A stretch of DNA of 64,000 nt from Hormoscilla sp. GM7CHS1pb (GTDB lineage Bacteria > Cyanobacteriota > Cyanobacteriia > Cyanobacteriales > Desertifilaceae), in NCBI GenBank assembly GCA_014323675.1, contig JACONN010000006.1:186001-250000 (forward strand), in the 5' to 3' direction. A model generated the notes under the pieces. The model searched no databases and was not told where the DNA came from. It saw nothing but the letters and a program-made list of their open reading frames with translations. Below, one piece after another: positions 18,537 to 26,592 of the stretch. Numbering within the stretch: the stretch's first letter is position 1; each line of letters begins with the position of its first letter. Both the position numbers and the translations under genes were made by a program.

Positions 18537-19204
18537 TAATCCACCTCCCGAATTAGCATAAATGCCTCTGCATAGTCCACCCCAATGCTTGCCCCACGAT
18601 AGCGAGCCAAGGCCCGAATTGCCGACGGTCCGCGAGGCCAAGGATCTGAGTGAGTCTCGCTCTCATATAACCCCATAATTTCGACCTTTTGCTCGATGTA
18701 GGGCGTAATGTCGCGGTAAACATTGGGAACAAAGAGGTGATGGGATAAGGGCGGTGCCGCTTCAGTGGAAGAAAGGGTTTCATAAGAAAGGACGCGCCGC
18801 ACCCCCCATTTACGCATATAAAATGTCTTCAGCACGGACATCGTCGCAGTGAAAACAATGGCATGATCGGAATTCACATCACCACCATGAACCAGATAAA
18901 CTACTTCTGGCTTAACCTCTTGGATGACATCCCGAATGCGGCCAATCAGATCGGCCAGTGGAATTGTGTCAAGACGAATGGTTGGGAATCCCAACTTAAA
19001 ACACTGCCGCATTTTATAGGCCGAGGCTACTCGCATTACTTCAGCGGCCTTAACCTGAATCGTCTCCGCCGACCACTGCGGCTCGTATGTCTCCGTCACC
19101 ACCAGCCAGAACAAGCTGTCCTCTTCTGCGACATGTCGCAGCAACGTCCCCCCACAACCGAGGGTCTCGTCGTCAGGGTGAGGAGAAATCGCGAGTACTT
19201 TCAT
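18536..19204 (-). CDS. PIG-L family deacetylase
   Basis: Zn-dependent N-acetyl-sugar deacetylase fold. The start at 19204 gives MKVLAISPHPDDETLGCGG, with the HPDD metal and catalytic motif at residues 9-12. The third metal ligand is in VHGGDVNSDHAIVF near residue 110. About 222 aa, as in the LmbE group. The ATG overlaps the upstream SDR stop (ATGA), so the two are coupled. In this operon it could deacetylate a GlcNAc-type intermediate; that is inference from neighbours. Confidence 0.92.
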   Translation of the reverse strand: MKVLAISPHPDDETLGCGGTLLRHVAEEDSLFWLVVTETYEPQWSAETIQVKAAEVMRVASAYKMRQCFKLGFPTIRLDTIPLADLIGRIRDVIQEVKPEVVYLVHGGDVNSDHAIVFTATMSVLKTFYMRKWGVRRVLSYETLSSTEAAPPLSHHLFVPNVYRDITPYIEQKVEIMGLYESETHSDPWPRGPSAIRALARYRGASIGVDYAEAFMLIREVD

Positions 19205-19988
19205 GCCGGTTCTCCTATACCAGACCATTTGTCAATCGTCCAAGATAGTTGACCCCCATCAATAATGATTGACTGACCGATGATAAATGATGCCTCATCA
19301 GAGGCGAGAAAAGCAAACAAATTCGCCACCTCCTCAGGATTTCCAGAACGACCGAGTGGGATCTTATTGGGATATTCCCGCACAAAAGTATCGCCAGCAC
19401 CTGATTTTTTGTGAGATCCGTGATAATAAAACCGGGCGAAACGCAATTCACTCTAATATTATACGGCGCTAACTCAGCAGCCATAGTTTTGGTAAGCAAA
19501 ACAACCTCCGCTTTAGAAGCATTGTACGCCGCCGATTCTCTCTCTGCCACATGACCGTTGGTCGATCCCATATTAATAATCGCGCCTCCTTTGCCCTGTG
19601 CCACTAACACCCGCGCCACCTGCTGTCCCAACAAAAAAGTTCCCTTCAGATTCACTGCCATCACTCTATCCCAAGCAGACTCAGAATGTTCGAGAAAGGG
19701 CTCGATCGCCACTATACCAGCATTGTTGACCAGCACATCGATCTCACCAAAGTATTCCGCTGCCTGCTTGACCAGGGCCTCACAAAACGCGCGTTCGGAA
19801 ACATCACCGGTCATCCTATAAACCTCACCCCACTGACTCAACTCCTCCGCCGCCACCACAATCATATCTGGTACGATATCGCAAATCAGGAGCCTCGCGC
19901 CTTCTTGCAAAAACTTCTGGGCAATTGCCTTACCTATACCACGTCCCGCCCCAGTGACTATAGCGCTTTTTCCTTTTAATCGCAACAT
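19201..19988 (-). CDS. SDR family oxidoreductase, one frameshift (PtmA-like position)
   Basis: NAD(P)-dependent short-chain dehydrogenase. The nucleotide loop is VTGAGRGIGKAIA at residues 10-22, NNAG lies near 90, catalytic Ser in INMGSTNGHVAE and YNASK near 155. The C-terminal FxIGQ-type ending is IIGQSIIIDGGQLSW. The T6 run at 19405-19410 is one base short: adding one turns the break into ITDLTKKSGAGDTFVREYP and joins the halves. First gene of the nine-gene leftward operon. PtmA of legionaminic acid synthesis is also an SDR, which fits, but SDR substrate cannot be read here. Confidence 0.9.
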
Positions 19989-20065
19989 GAAACTACCACT
20001 CCGTTAAGCTGTGAGGCATAAAGAATTGCCTAGTCCAAAATGGCCATGATGACACACCTATGGTG

Positions 20066-20124
20066 AGTGTTATACTTTTGACAGGCCATTAATTGGGTTG
20101 AAGCATGAAACCCAACCTACAATA
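20066..20124. repeat. Direct repeat, left copy, flanking the toxin-antitoxin pair
   Basis: AGTGTTATACTTTTGACAGG followed by CCATTAATTGGGTTGAAGCA resembles the segment at 20944-21000 in the same orientation (AGTGTTATACTCCCGGCAGG, then CCATCGGTTGGGTTTCATGC). The two copies bracket the DUF3368/UPF0175 genes about 880 bp apart. Confidence 0.7.
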
Positions 20125-20175
20125 TAGGCTACAATATAGGCGATCGCACTAACTTCCTGTACCAACAGTAAATTA

Positions 20176-20622
20176 CTATTCACCGACTTTATTTAACGCT
20201 TCTTGATAAACCAACTGGCTCAGACGAAACTTCCCTAGTCGCAGCGCATCCAGTTGCTCCCTTAAACTGGGGATCAAGCCATTTTTTTTAGCCCAGATAA
20301 GGACACCCAATGTACCCAAGACAGGTAAACCCATGCGTCTCGCCACCTTACGTGCATTCTTTTCATCTAGCAGAATAGCTTCTACCGGTTCTTCCAAGTA
20401 TAAGGCGATCGCTTCTGCTTCCCCTTCATCCAATTCCATACGCAGTAGAGTTACTAACGCATCATTCGTAATAGCACGTCTGGTCAACCATAAAGCTGAG
20501 GCGACTTCTCGCCAGACTGCTTGGGGCAAAAGCAGTCCCTCTGGAAATCGTTGATGCAACAATGAAAGCTGCCCAATTGTACTTAAAGCAATTAAGACAG
20601 AAGAATTAGTTACTGCTTTCAA
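20176..20622 (-). CDS. DUF3368 family PIN-like toxin
   Basis: 148-aa PIN-domain-like protein. Acidic residues expected for metal binding appear in NSSVLIALSTIGQLSLLHQR, in DEGEAEAIALYLEE near residue 72 and in LLDEKNARKVARRMGLPVLG near 88. DUF3368 proteins form toxin-antitoxin pairs with UPF0175 antitoxins, which is the gene directly upstream (4-base overlap). Predicted ribonuclease toxin; no test of activity is possible from sequence. Confidence 0.9.
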   Translation of the reverse strand: MKAVTNSSVLIALSTIGQLSLLHQRFPEGLLLPQAVWREVASALWLTRRAITNDALVTLLRMELDEGEAEAIALYLEEPVEAILLDEKNARKVARRMGLPVLGTLGVLIWAKKNGLIPSLREQLDALRLGKFRLSQLVYQEALNKVGE

Positions 20623-20879
20623 TTCAAATACTCCAGGGTTTTCAAGTCGGCTTCCAATTCCTCTAGATCATAGCTGCGATCGACCCCTTCTGAACCCAAT
20701 AACTCGTGAAACTCCCATTTACTCATCTGAGCCAACTCGCGGGCTTTCCCGAATGAAAGTAAACCTTTTTGGTATAATCTCACGGCAAGTTCCCGACCCA
20801 TGCGCGACATTCGCTCTGCTGGTGGCACTCGTAAAGATTCTGCAATATCTTCAGAAATTTCTATAGTTAACTTGCTCAT
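20619..20879 (-). CDS. UPF0175 family antitoxin
   Basis: 86-aa small DNA-binding-type antitoxin. Recognised by IEISEDIAESLRVPPAE, LAVRLYQKGLLSFGKARELA and MSKWEFHELLGSEGVDRSYD, the standard UPF0175 pattern with an HTH-like middle. It overlaps the DUF3368 toxin by 4 bases and likely autoregulates the pair. Confidence 0.92.
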   Translation of the reverse strand: MSKLTIEISEDIAESLRVPPAERMSRMGRELAVRLYQKGLLSFGKARELAQMSKWEFHELLGSEGVDRSYDLEELEADLKTLEYLN

Positions 20880-20943
20880 GCTTTTGCCTCAATTTGGTTT
20901 TCCTCTTACTCTTGCTGTTCGGGCCGATCGCCCAAATCTCTGC

Positions 20944-21002
20944 CAGCAAGTGTTATACTCCCGGCAGGCCATCGGTTGGGTTTCATGCAGATACCCAACC
21001 GG
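20944..21002. repeat. Direct repeat, right copy, flanking the toxin-antitoxin pair
   Basis: Same orientation and order of blocks as 20066-20124: AGTGTTATACT, then a variable triplet, CAGGCCAT and a TTGGGTT-centred palindrome. With the left copy it marks the edges of the toxin-antitoxin segment. Confidence 0.65.
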
Positions 21003-21015
21003 AGGGCGATCGCCC

Positions 21016-21798
21016 CTATCCACCTTGTTTCTCAACTACCCATTCAATCACCTTTTGTCCCAACTGCACCCCATCCAAGCGGTCAACTTCCCGCACTCCC
21101 GTAGGACTGGTAACATTCACTTCTGTCAGATAGCCACCAATTACGTCAATGCCAACAAAATACAAACCATCCCGTTGCAGCACCGGTGCCAACTGAGCGC
21201 AAATTTCTCGCTCTCGTTCCGTAATTTCTACTTTAGCAACCCGACCCCCAACTGCCATATTTCCCCGAAATTCTGCCCCTGTCGGAATGCGATTTACTGC
21301 CCCCATCGGTTCGCCATTCAGAAGAATAATCCGCTTATCTCCATCTTTGGCAGCAGGTAAGAATGTCTGCACCATTACCGGATATCTGCCTTGCTGCGTG
21401 CTGATTTCTACCAGGGAATTGAAATTGCGATCGCCCTCTTCTAGCAATAAAATACCCTCACCCGCTTTCCCTCCCAGGGGTTTGAGCACGACCTTGCCTT
21501 TCCGTTCCATAAAATCTCGGATTACCTGCTTCTCCGCACTGACGATCGTTTCGGGTATTGCCCCTGTAAACTGGAGAGCATACATTTTCTCATTAGCATT
21601 CCGCAACCCCTTGGGTGAATTAAACACTAAGGTTTTGCCAGGGTCGATGTAATCGAGAATATAGGTAGCATAGAGATAAGGAATGGTCACGGGTGGGTCG
21701 GTGCGCATGAACACCGCATCCATCTCCTCCAGGCATTGTAATGCGCGATCGCCCACCTGAAACCAAGGGGACTGGGCGATCCAGCGCCCCTCTGCCAA
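21016..21798 (-). pseudogene. gshB: Glutathione synthetase, 5' end lost
   Basis: Ligates gamma-glutamylcysteine and glycine with ATP. The remaining 260 residues run from EGRWIAQSPWFQVGD to the end and include DAVFMRTDPPVTIPYLYAT, the ATP-grasp segment VVLKPLGGKAGEGILLL and the C-terminal TEVNVTSPTGVREVDRL. About 60 N-terminal codons of a normal 320-aa GshB are missing. The homology stops at about 21800, where unrelated sequence leading into a decayed transposon begins; the lost 5' part is not found on the far side of it. No normal start exists (TTG at 21798 only). The cell must carry another copy or lack activity, unless this is an assembly join. Confidence 0.88.
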
Positions 21799-21799
21799 C

Positions 21800-23330
21800 A
21801 GGTGTAATTAAAAGTGACACTTAGGCATTATTAACCGGTCCGGGAGTTCTACCTCTGTATGACCGGCGATATCGGAACTTCGCCGGTGATGGCCGCACGG
21901 TGGATGGAACAACTCAAATAGTGCATAAGAGTAAATTGTGCCTTGATTGGGAGATTTTTTCCCCTTATGTTATCTCTTATGTTATATAATTTTATTTATA
22001 AGTTTACTATGCAGCTAAAGCCCTATATGTCTGAATTCATGAATGATAATGAAACGGTTGAACTAACCTGCCGCGCTTCTGAATTAGCTCTAAGATTGCA
22101 GGCTCATCCCAATATATCGGCGCGGATTTTATCTCTGTTAGATATTGTTTAAAATTCGGATAATAATTGTGAAACAGCGAGCGGGACAGAGTTAAAAGTT
22201 ATCTCGGAACTCCAAAAACTGGGAAATGATTCTCTTCAAGATTGGGCCAATTTGCAAGAGAAAAAAGCCTTAGCTTGTGAAAAATCTCCGGGGATGCGCC
22301 GTCAGAGAAAAAAGCAGCTATATTGGCATAGTCTGTTGGGAACTATCCAAGTGATAGAACAAATTTTTATCGGCGTAAAAACTGGAAAAGTTTTTCGACC
22401 GTTTTCATCATCTGCCCAAATACATTGTCGAGGTTATTCTTTACCATTACAACGAGCAATTACAGATTTTGGTGCTGATGTACCATTTGGAAAAATTCCT
22501 GAAAAGCTACAAGAACATTACGGTATAATAGAGATGGAGTAGAGCAGATAATTGCAGAAATGGATGGCACGATGATTCCAATTGTAAAAACTACGCCATC
22601 GACCGATGATGATAAAATTATCGATCGCCGAAAAACTAGATATTGTTGTTGGAAAGAAGCTCGTCTATCACTTGTGGAAATTCCCAAAGAGAAAAAAACA
22701 ATTATTGTCGGTACAGTAGGTACTGTAGATGAGGTAGGAAAACAATTACTTCATGGCGCTATTCGGGCTGGAATAGGTGACAATACTAAAGTTCATGCGA
22801 TCGGAGATGGAGCCAGTTGGATTGTTAATCAGGTCATGGGCTTGTTTGGAGAACGTGCTAGCTATCTAATAGATTTTTATCATCTATGTGAATATGTAGC
22901 AGCTGCGGCTCCTAGAACTAATGAACAGCAACAAAAAAATTGGCTGAAAAAACAAAAACAAGCTTTGAAAAAGAATCAGGTTCTCAAAGTATTAAATAAT
23001 TTATCAAATCGTATGGAAGCAGAACATCTAGCTGATAAATTTACTCCCGTCCGAGTCTGTTCACGATACATCAAAAATCGGCTTGAATACATGAACTACA
23101 AAGGTGCGATTGATGCTGATTTACCAATTGGATCTGGACAAATTGAGAGCGCACATCGTTATGTAATTCAACAACGTTTGACATTAACAGGTTCTTGGTG
23201 GACTGTCGAAAACGCTGATGATATGTTAGCTTTAAGGATATTAAGAGTTAATCATGATTGGCAATCATATTGGTTAAATTTGAGCCCAGAAAGTTCATCA
23301 CTTACTCAAGCAGTCTAACAGTTATTAAGA
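21800..23330 (+). mobile_element. Decayed insertion sequence next to gshB
   Basis: About 1.5 kb containing a disrupted transposase gene. It begins where gshB homology ends. I could not find matching terminal inverted repeats, so the limits are approximate; the right end is set just after the transposase stop, near the duplicated CTCACCAG at about 23335-23350. Confidence 0.6.
22027..23318 (+). pseudogene. DDE-type transposase, interrupted
   Basis: Reads from about MSEFMNDNETVELTCRASEL, through LYWHSLLGTIQVIEQIF, GYSLPLQRAITDFGADVP and EMDGTMIPIVKTTPSTDD to HAIGDGASWIVNQVMG, IDFYHLCEYVAAAAP and IGSGQIESAHRYVIQQR. The Asp in MDG, the Asp in IGDGA and the Glu in QIESAHR are the likely DDE triad. 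There is an in-frame TAA at 22150 and a frameshift at about 22520, so it cannot make a full protein. Resembles the ISKra4/ISLre2-like group; exact family uncertain. Confidence 0.75.
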
Positions 23331-23481
23331 CTCTCACCAGCTCTCACCAGACGACCATCAGTTTTCTGCCATGATAGTGCTCTGAACATCTAAGTAGTTG
23401 TGCAAACTTATTTTTAGATTTCTGCGAAGGGGCGATCGCATAGGAGTTTTTGGCTCTCCAGCCTTATCCTCAGAAAAATCG

Positions 23482-23517
23482 GAACCGGACTTGCGACTTT
23501 CACCGCAGGAGGCTACT
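23482..23517 (-). ncRNA. Group II intron domain V relic
   Basis: Read on the minus strand: AGTAGCCTCCTGCGGTGAAA followed by GTCGCAAGTCCGGTTC. This has the domain V features: AGC triad, GCGGTGAAAGTCGC hairpin with GAAA tetraloop and a closing AGCC/GGTT helix. No reverse transcriptase gene and no clear 5' intron end are seen, so it is a fragment. Confidence 0.5.
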
Positions 23518-23719
23518 GGTTGGTAAGCCGTTGTCATCGGCAACCGTTGATTGGATTACTCCTTTCTGGTCTTATCTCATGAAATTTCTCCCCTTTTTTG
23601 ATGGTCGAATCGACTAAATCATGCCTAACCCGGGCGGTTCGTGACGGGAGAACTGCTTAACCCTTGAGTGCCACTCTTTACTTACGTGAGCCCCTGTGAA
23701 GTGGGGATGCGCTAGTTTT

Positions 23720-24075
23720 TTAATTGCCAGAGTCCTCGCCCCATTTGCAGGGCCCTATCGGGTGGGCGATCGGGTGCAAATAGGGGAACTATGATGAAAT
23801 AGTCAACTAAATAGTCAACTACGGACTGCGTGGCCTTCGCTTGCAAACCAGACAATTTAATATTCATTCCCCACAACAAAATTTGGACAGAACCAATATC
23901 TAATTCTAATAATGGTCAACTGGAAGCATTAGTATCCACGGATTTATACTTAGCACATCAGGTCGATGTGGACATAGCAGAAACCCTTTGGGGAACAGAT
24001 TTCCAACTCAAATTATATCCGATGGATGCCCGAAATAAGGATGTTTATAAGACAGACTTGCTGTTCGCGTAGCGT
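23720..24075 (+). pseudogene. MscS-type mechanosensitive channel remnant
   Basis: Two pieces in order. Around 23734-23790 a frame reads VLAPFAGPYRVGDRVQIGEL, which matches the beta-domain entry of MscS (xPFxVGDxVQI). From 23853 a second frame reads LIFIPHNKIWTEPISNSNNG and then ALVSTDLYLAHQVDV, matching the MscS pattern PNxKIWxxPIxN. Between them lie stops and a repeat (GCGTGGCCTTCGC). N-terminal membrane segments are absent. Relic only. Confidence 0.6.
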
Positions 24076-24197
24076 GCAGCCATAGCAGGCAAAGCAAGCT
24101 AAAATACTCAATAGCCTACCCAATGGAATATCCAATAGAGAATATTGAAGATTAATCATCCTCCGTCTATTTTACCAATTATGCTAAAAAAAGTAAT

Positions 24198-25163
24198 GTG
24201 TTAGAGGCGGGGAAAACATTGTTTAATAGTTTTAATGCTTTCACTGACTTACGGGGTGCAGATCGCGTAGCGTCTTCGCAGACGAATCGCGCCACATCTC
24301 GCCAGCGGTTTGATGGCTGGTCCTTAGACAACCGGGATCCCGCATTTATCAAATCCTGGATGCCAGTGGCCGAATGGCTGTATCACAACTACTTTCGGGT
24401 CACAACATCAGGGTGGCATCACGTTCCCGAACAAGGGAAGATATTGTTCGTGGGTTCCCATAATGGAGGCTTCGCTTCGCCGGATACCTCCATGTTTATG
24501 TATGACTGGTTCCGCAGAGAAGGTTACGATCGCTTAAGCTATGGACTGATGCATCCAGCGGCTTGGACTTTTCCTGACATCGCCCAGCTGGCAGTACAGG
24601 CCGGGGCCCTTATGGCCCATCCGAAAATGGCGATCGCCGCCCTGCGCCAGGAGGCAGCAGTACTGGTGTATCCGGGAGGGGCAGAGGATATGTTCCGCCC
24701 CCACAGCGATCGGCATAAAATTAACCTAGCGGGACGCAAAGGCTTTATCAAGCTAGCATTGCGGGAAAATGCCCCGATCGTACCGCTGATCTCCATTGGT
24801 GCCCACGATACCATGATCGTACTCAGCGATATCTACCCACAGGTAAAGCAACTGCATGCATGGGGCCTGCCGTGGATATTTGGTCCCGACATCGGCGTGT
24901 TTCCCGTGTTTTTAGGGTTGCCTTGGGGTTTAGCAATTGGTCCCCTACCGAATATACCACCGCCAGTACAGATTTACACTCGCGTCTGTGCCCCGATCGT
25001 CTTTCCACGCTATGGTAGGGAAGCGGCCGTAGATCGGGCTTACGTGGATGCCTGCTATGAAGGAGTCCGTACCCAGATGCAACTAGAACTAGACTCTTTA
25101 GTGGGCTGCCACCTTACTAAACCAAGGAATGGCACAGTGAGAAAACCAATAGTAAACAGATAA
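24198..25163 (+). CDS. Lysophospholipid acyltransferase family protein
   Basis: 321-aa acyltransferase (PlsC/DGAT2-like), acting on membrane lipids. The block GSHNGGFASPDTSMFMYDW holds the catalytic His/Asp and AAVLVYPGGAEDMFRPHSDR is the glycerol-phosphate-binding block. GRKGFIKLALRENAPIVPL is typical. Start assigned to GTG 24198. Near the N-terminus (about 24262-24295) an in-frame repeat GCGTAGCGTCTTCGCAGACG has been inserted, giving RVASSQTNRA, which does not belong to the family; it seems tolerated. leuD follows 2 bases after the stop. Confidence 0.87.
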   Translation: MLEAGKTLFNSFNAFTDLRGADRVASSQTNRATSRQRFDGWSLDNRDPAFIKSWMPVAEWLYHNYFRVTTSGWHHVPEQGKILFVGSHNGGFASPDTSMFMYDWFRREGYDRLSYGLMHPAAWTFPDIAQLAVQAGALMAHPKMAIAALRQEAAVLVYPGGAEDMFRPHSDRHKINLAGRKGFIKLALRENAPIVPLISIGAHDTMIVLSDIYPQVKQLHAWGLPWIFGPDIGVFPVFLGLPWGLAIGPLPNIPPPVQIYTRVCAPIVFPRYGREAAVDRAYVDACYEGVRTQMQLELDSLVGCHLTKPRNGTVRKPIVNR

Positions 25164-25165
25164 TC

Positions 25166-25711
25166 ATGGGCAAAGTAATTCGGGGACAGATCTTTGTGGT
25201 CGATGACAATATCGATACAGACCAAATCATTCCAGCGGAATATCTGACTCTAGTCCCTTCCAAACCAGAAGAGTATGAAAAACTAGGAAGCTACGCCCTC
25301 AGTGGGTTGCCGGACCGCTACGGCCAATTTATCCCCCCTAGGGAGATGAAGACATCCTATCCCATCATTATCGGTGGAGAAAATTTCGGCTGTGGTTCTT
25401 CCCGGGAACATGCGCCCATTGCCCTGGGCGCATCCGGCGTAAAGGCCGTAGTGGCCCAGTCTTACGCCCGGATCTTTTTCCGCAACTGTTCGGCCACCGG
25501 AGAACTGTATCCTTGGGAATGCACGGAACGCCTCTGCGATCTATTTAAGACCGGTCAGGAAGCAACCATTGACTTTGAGCGAAATCAGCTTCACAACCAT
25601 ACCCTGGGCCAGACTTACCAACTCCAGTCCCTGGGAGAAGTGGGACCAGTGATTGATGCTGGGGGCATCTTCGCCTATGCTCGCCAAACTGGCATGATAG
25701 CGTGCCAGTAG
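25166..25711 (+). CDS. leuD: 3-isopropylmalate dehydratase small subunit
   Basis: 181-aa aconitase-family swivel subunit that, with LeuC, isomerises isopropylmalate in leucine synthesis. Characteristic VVDDNIDTDQIIPAEYLT at residues 10-27, GGENFGCGSSREHAPIALG near 72 and SYARIFFRNCSATGELYPWE near 100. The short length fits the archaeal/cyanobacterial LeuD type. leuC is not in the window. Begins 2 bases after the acyltransferase. Confidence 0.93.
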   Translation: MGKVIRGQIFVVDDNIDTDQIIPAEYLTLVPSKPEEYEKLGSYALSGLPDRYGQFIPPREMKTSYPIIIGGENFGCGSSREHAPIALGASGVKAVVAQSYARIFFRNCSATGELYPWECTERLCDLFKTGQEATIDFERNQLHNHTLGQTYQLQSLGEVGPVIDAGGIFAYARQTGMIACQ

Positions 25712-25788
25712 CGTTAATGCTGTAAAAACACACGGATCGCTTCTGTGGCGTAAGATAATGAAAGTCGGAGTAATAATGAGATTAACCC

Positions 25789-26148
25789 ATGCTGCTTAAG
25801 TCTACCACCCGTCACATCCGCATCTTTACAGCCCGAGTAGAGAACAACGAGTTCAAGCCCAGCGACAATGTCTTAACCATAGATGTAGATCCAGATAATG
25901 AGTTGAACTGGAACGATCGAGCCTTACAGCAGGTATACGGAAAATTCGAGGAGTTGGTGTCAGACTACGCCGGGGCAGATCTGACGGAGTATAACTTACG
26001 CCGCATCGGATCTGACTTGGAGCATTTTGTGCGATCGCTCCTCGAACAAGGTAAGATCGGCTACAACCTCAACAGTCGCGTCCTCAATTATAGCATGGGT
26101 TTACCCCAAGTAGCGGTCCCAGGCGAATATGCTGACTCTTCGCTATAG
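25789..26148 (+). CDS. ndhM: NAD(P)H-quinone oxidoreductase subunit M
   Basis: 119-aa peripheral subunit of the cyanobacterial NDH-1 complex on the thylakoid membrane, absent from E. coli-type complex I. Recognised by MLLKSTTRHIRIFTARVENN, LTIDVDPDNELNWNDRALQ and the conserved end LNSRVLNYSMGLPQV. Single gene here, away from other ndh genes, as is usual in cyanobacteria. Confidence 0.95.
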   Translation: MLLKSTTRHIRIFTARVENNEFKPSDNVLTIDVDPDNELNWNDRALQQVYGKFEELVSDYAGADLTEYNLRRIGSDLEHFVRSLLEQGKIGYNLNSRVLNYSMGLPQVAVPGEYADSSL

Positions 26149-26149
26149 T

Positions 26150-26383
26150 CTAGTATCTTTTTAAACTTCCGCGATTGGCGATCGCCCCTGCTGCGATCGA
26201 CGCTGGAACTCGCAGTTCGTCAATCATCACCCGGTTAAGCACCCCCAGGGTCAGCAGCGACATAATGCCCAGTCCCATCTGGAATAACCCCAGTCGAAAC
26301 ATGGTAAACAAATTGATCGGGGGAATTGCCTCCCGGTTGACTTCCAAAGCTAGCTGGGGCTTGCCGATATCACCAGTTGCCAT
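26150..26383 (-). pseudogene. PucC/BCD-family MFS transporter, N-terminal fragment
   Basis: 77 codons start correctly with PPINLFTMFRLGLFQMGLGI and MSLLTLGVLNRVMIDELRVP, the first membrane helix and loop of PucC-type (bacterio)chlorophyll-carrier-like MFS proteins, normally about 450 aa. Family homology ends after SIAAGAIA at a GGCGATCGCC site and the frame stops ten codons later, 1 base from the ndhM stop. A truncated relic; no rest of the gene is in the window. Confidence 0.8.
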
Positions 26384-26521
26384 TTTTTCACTGAAACTAA
26401 AGGTTTATACCGCTTTTCAGAATAAACCAGATCGGAACTGGTTTTGACCACACCCCTCCAGGCCAAAGATCCATAAACTTCAGCTTATATGAAGCATAAG
26501 AAAAAAAATTTCTCAAAACCC

Positions 26522-26551
26522 TTGACAAAACGCAATCGAGTTAGCTAGGCT
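26522..26551 (+). promoter_or_regulatory. Promoter-like TTGACA-18-TAGGCT before the LRR gene
   Basis: TTGACA at 26522-26527 and TAGGCT at 26546-26551 are 18 bases apart. GGAGGA at about 26579 stands before ATG 26593. A plausible promoter and ribosome-binding site for the leucine-rich-repeat gene. Confidence 0.5.
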
Positions 26552-26592
26552 GTATTCATGCTCTTTCAGACCCATCCTTGGAGGAAAAGCCT

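Noticed and set aside
23617..23710. Further group II intron domains on either strand
   Set aside because: GC-rich hairpins are present, but I could not match them to intron domains or find a reverse transcriptase.
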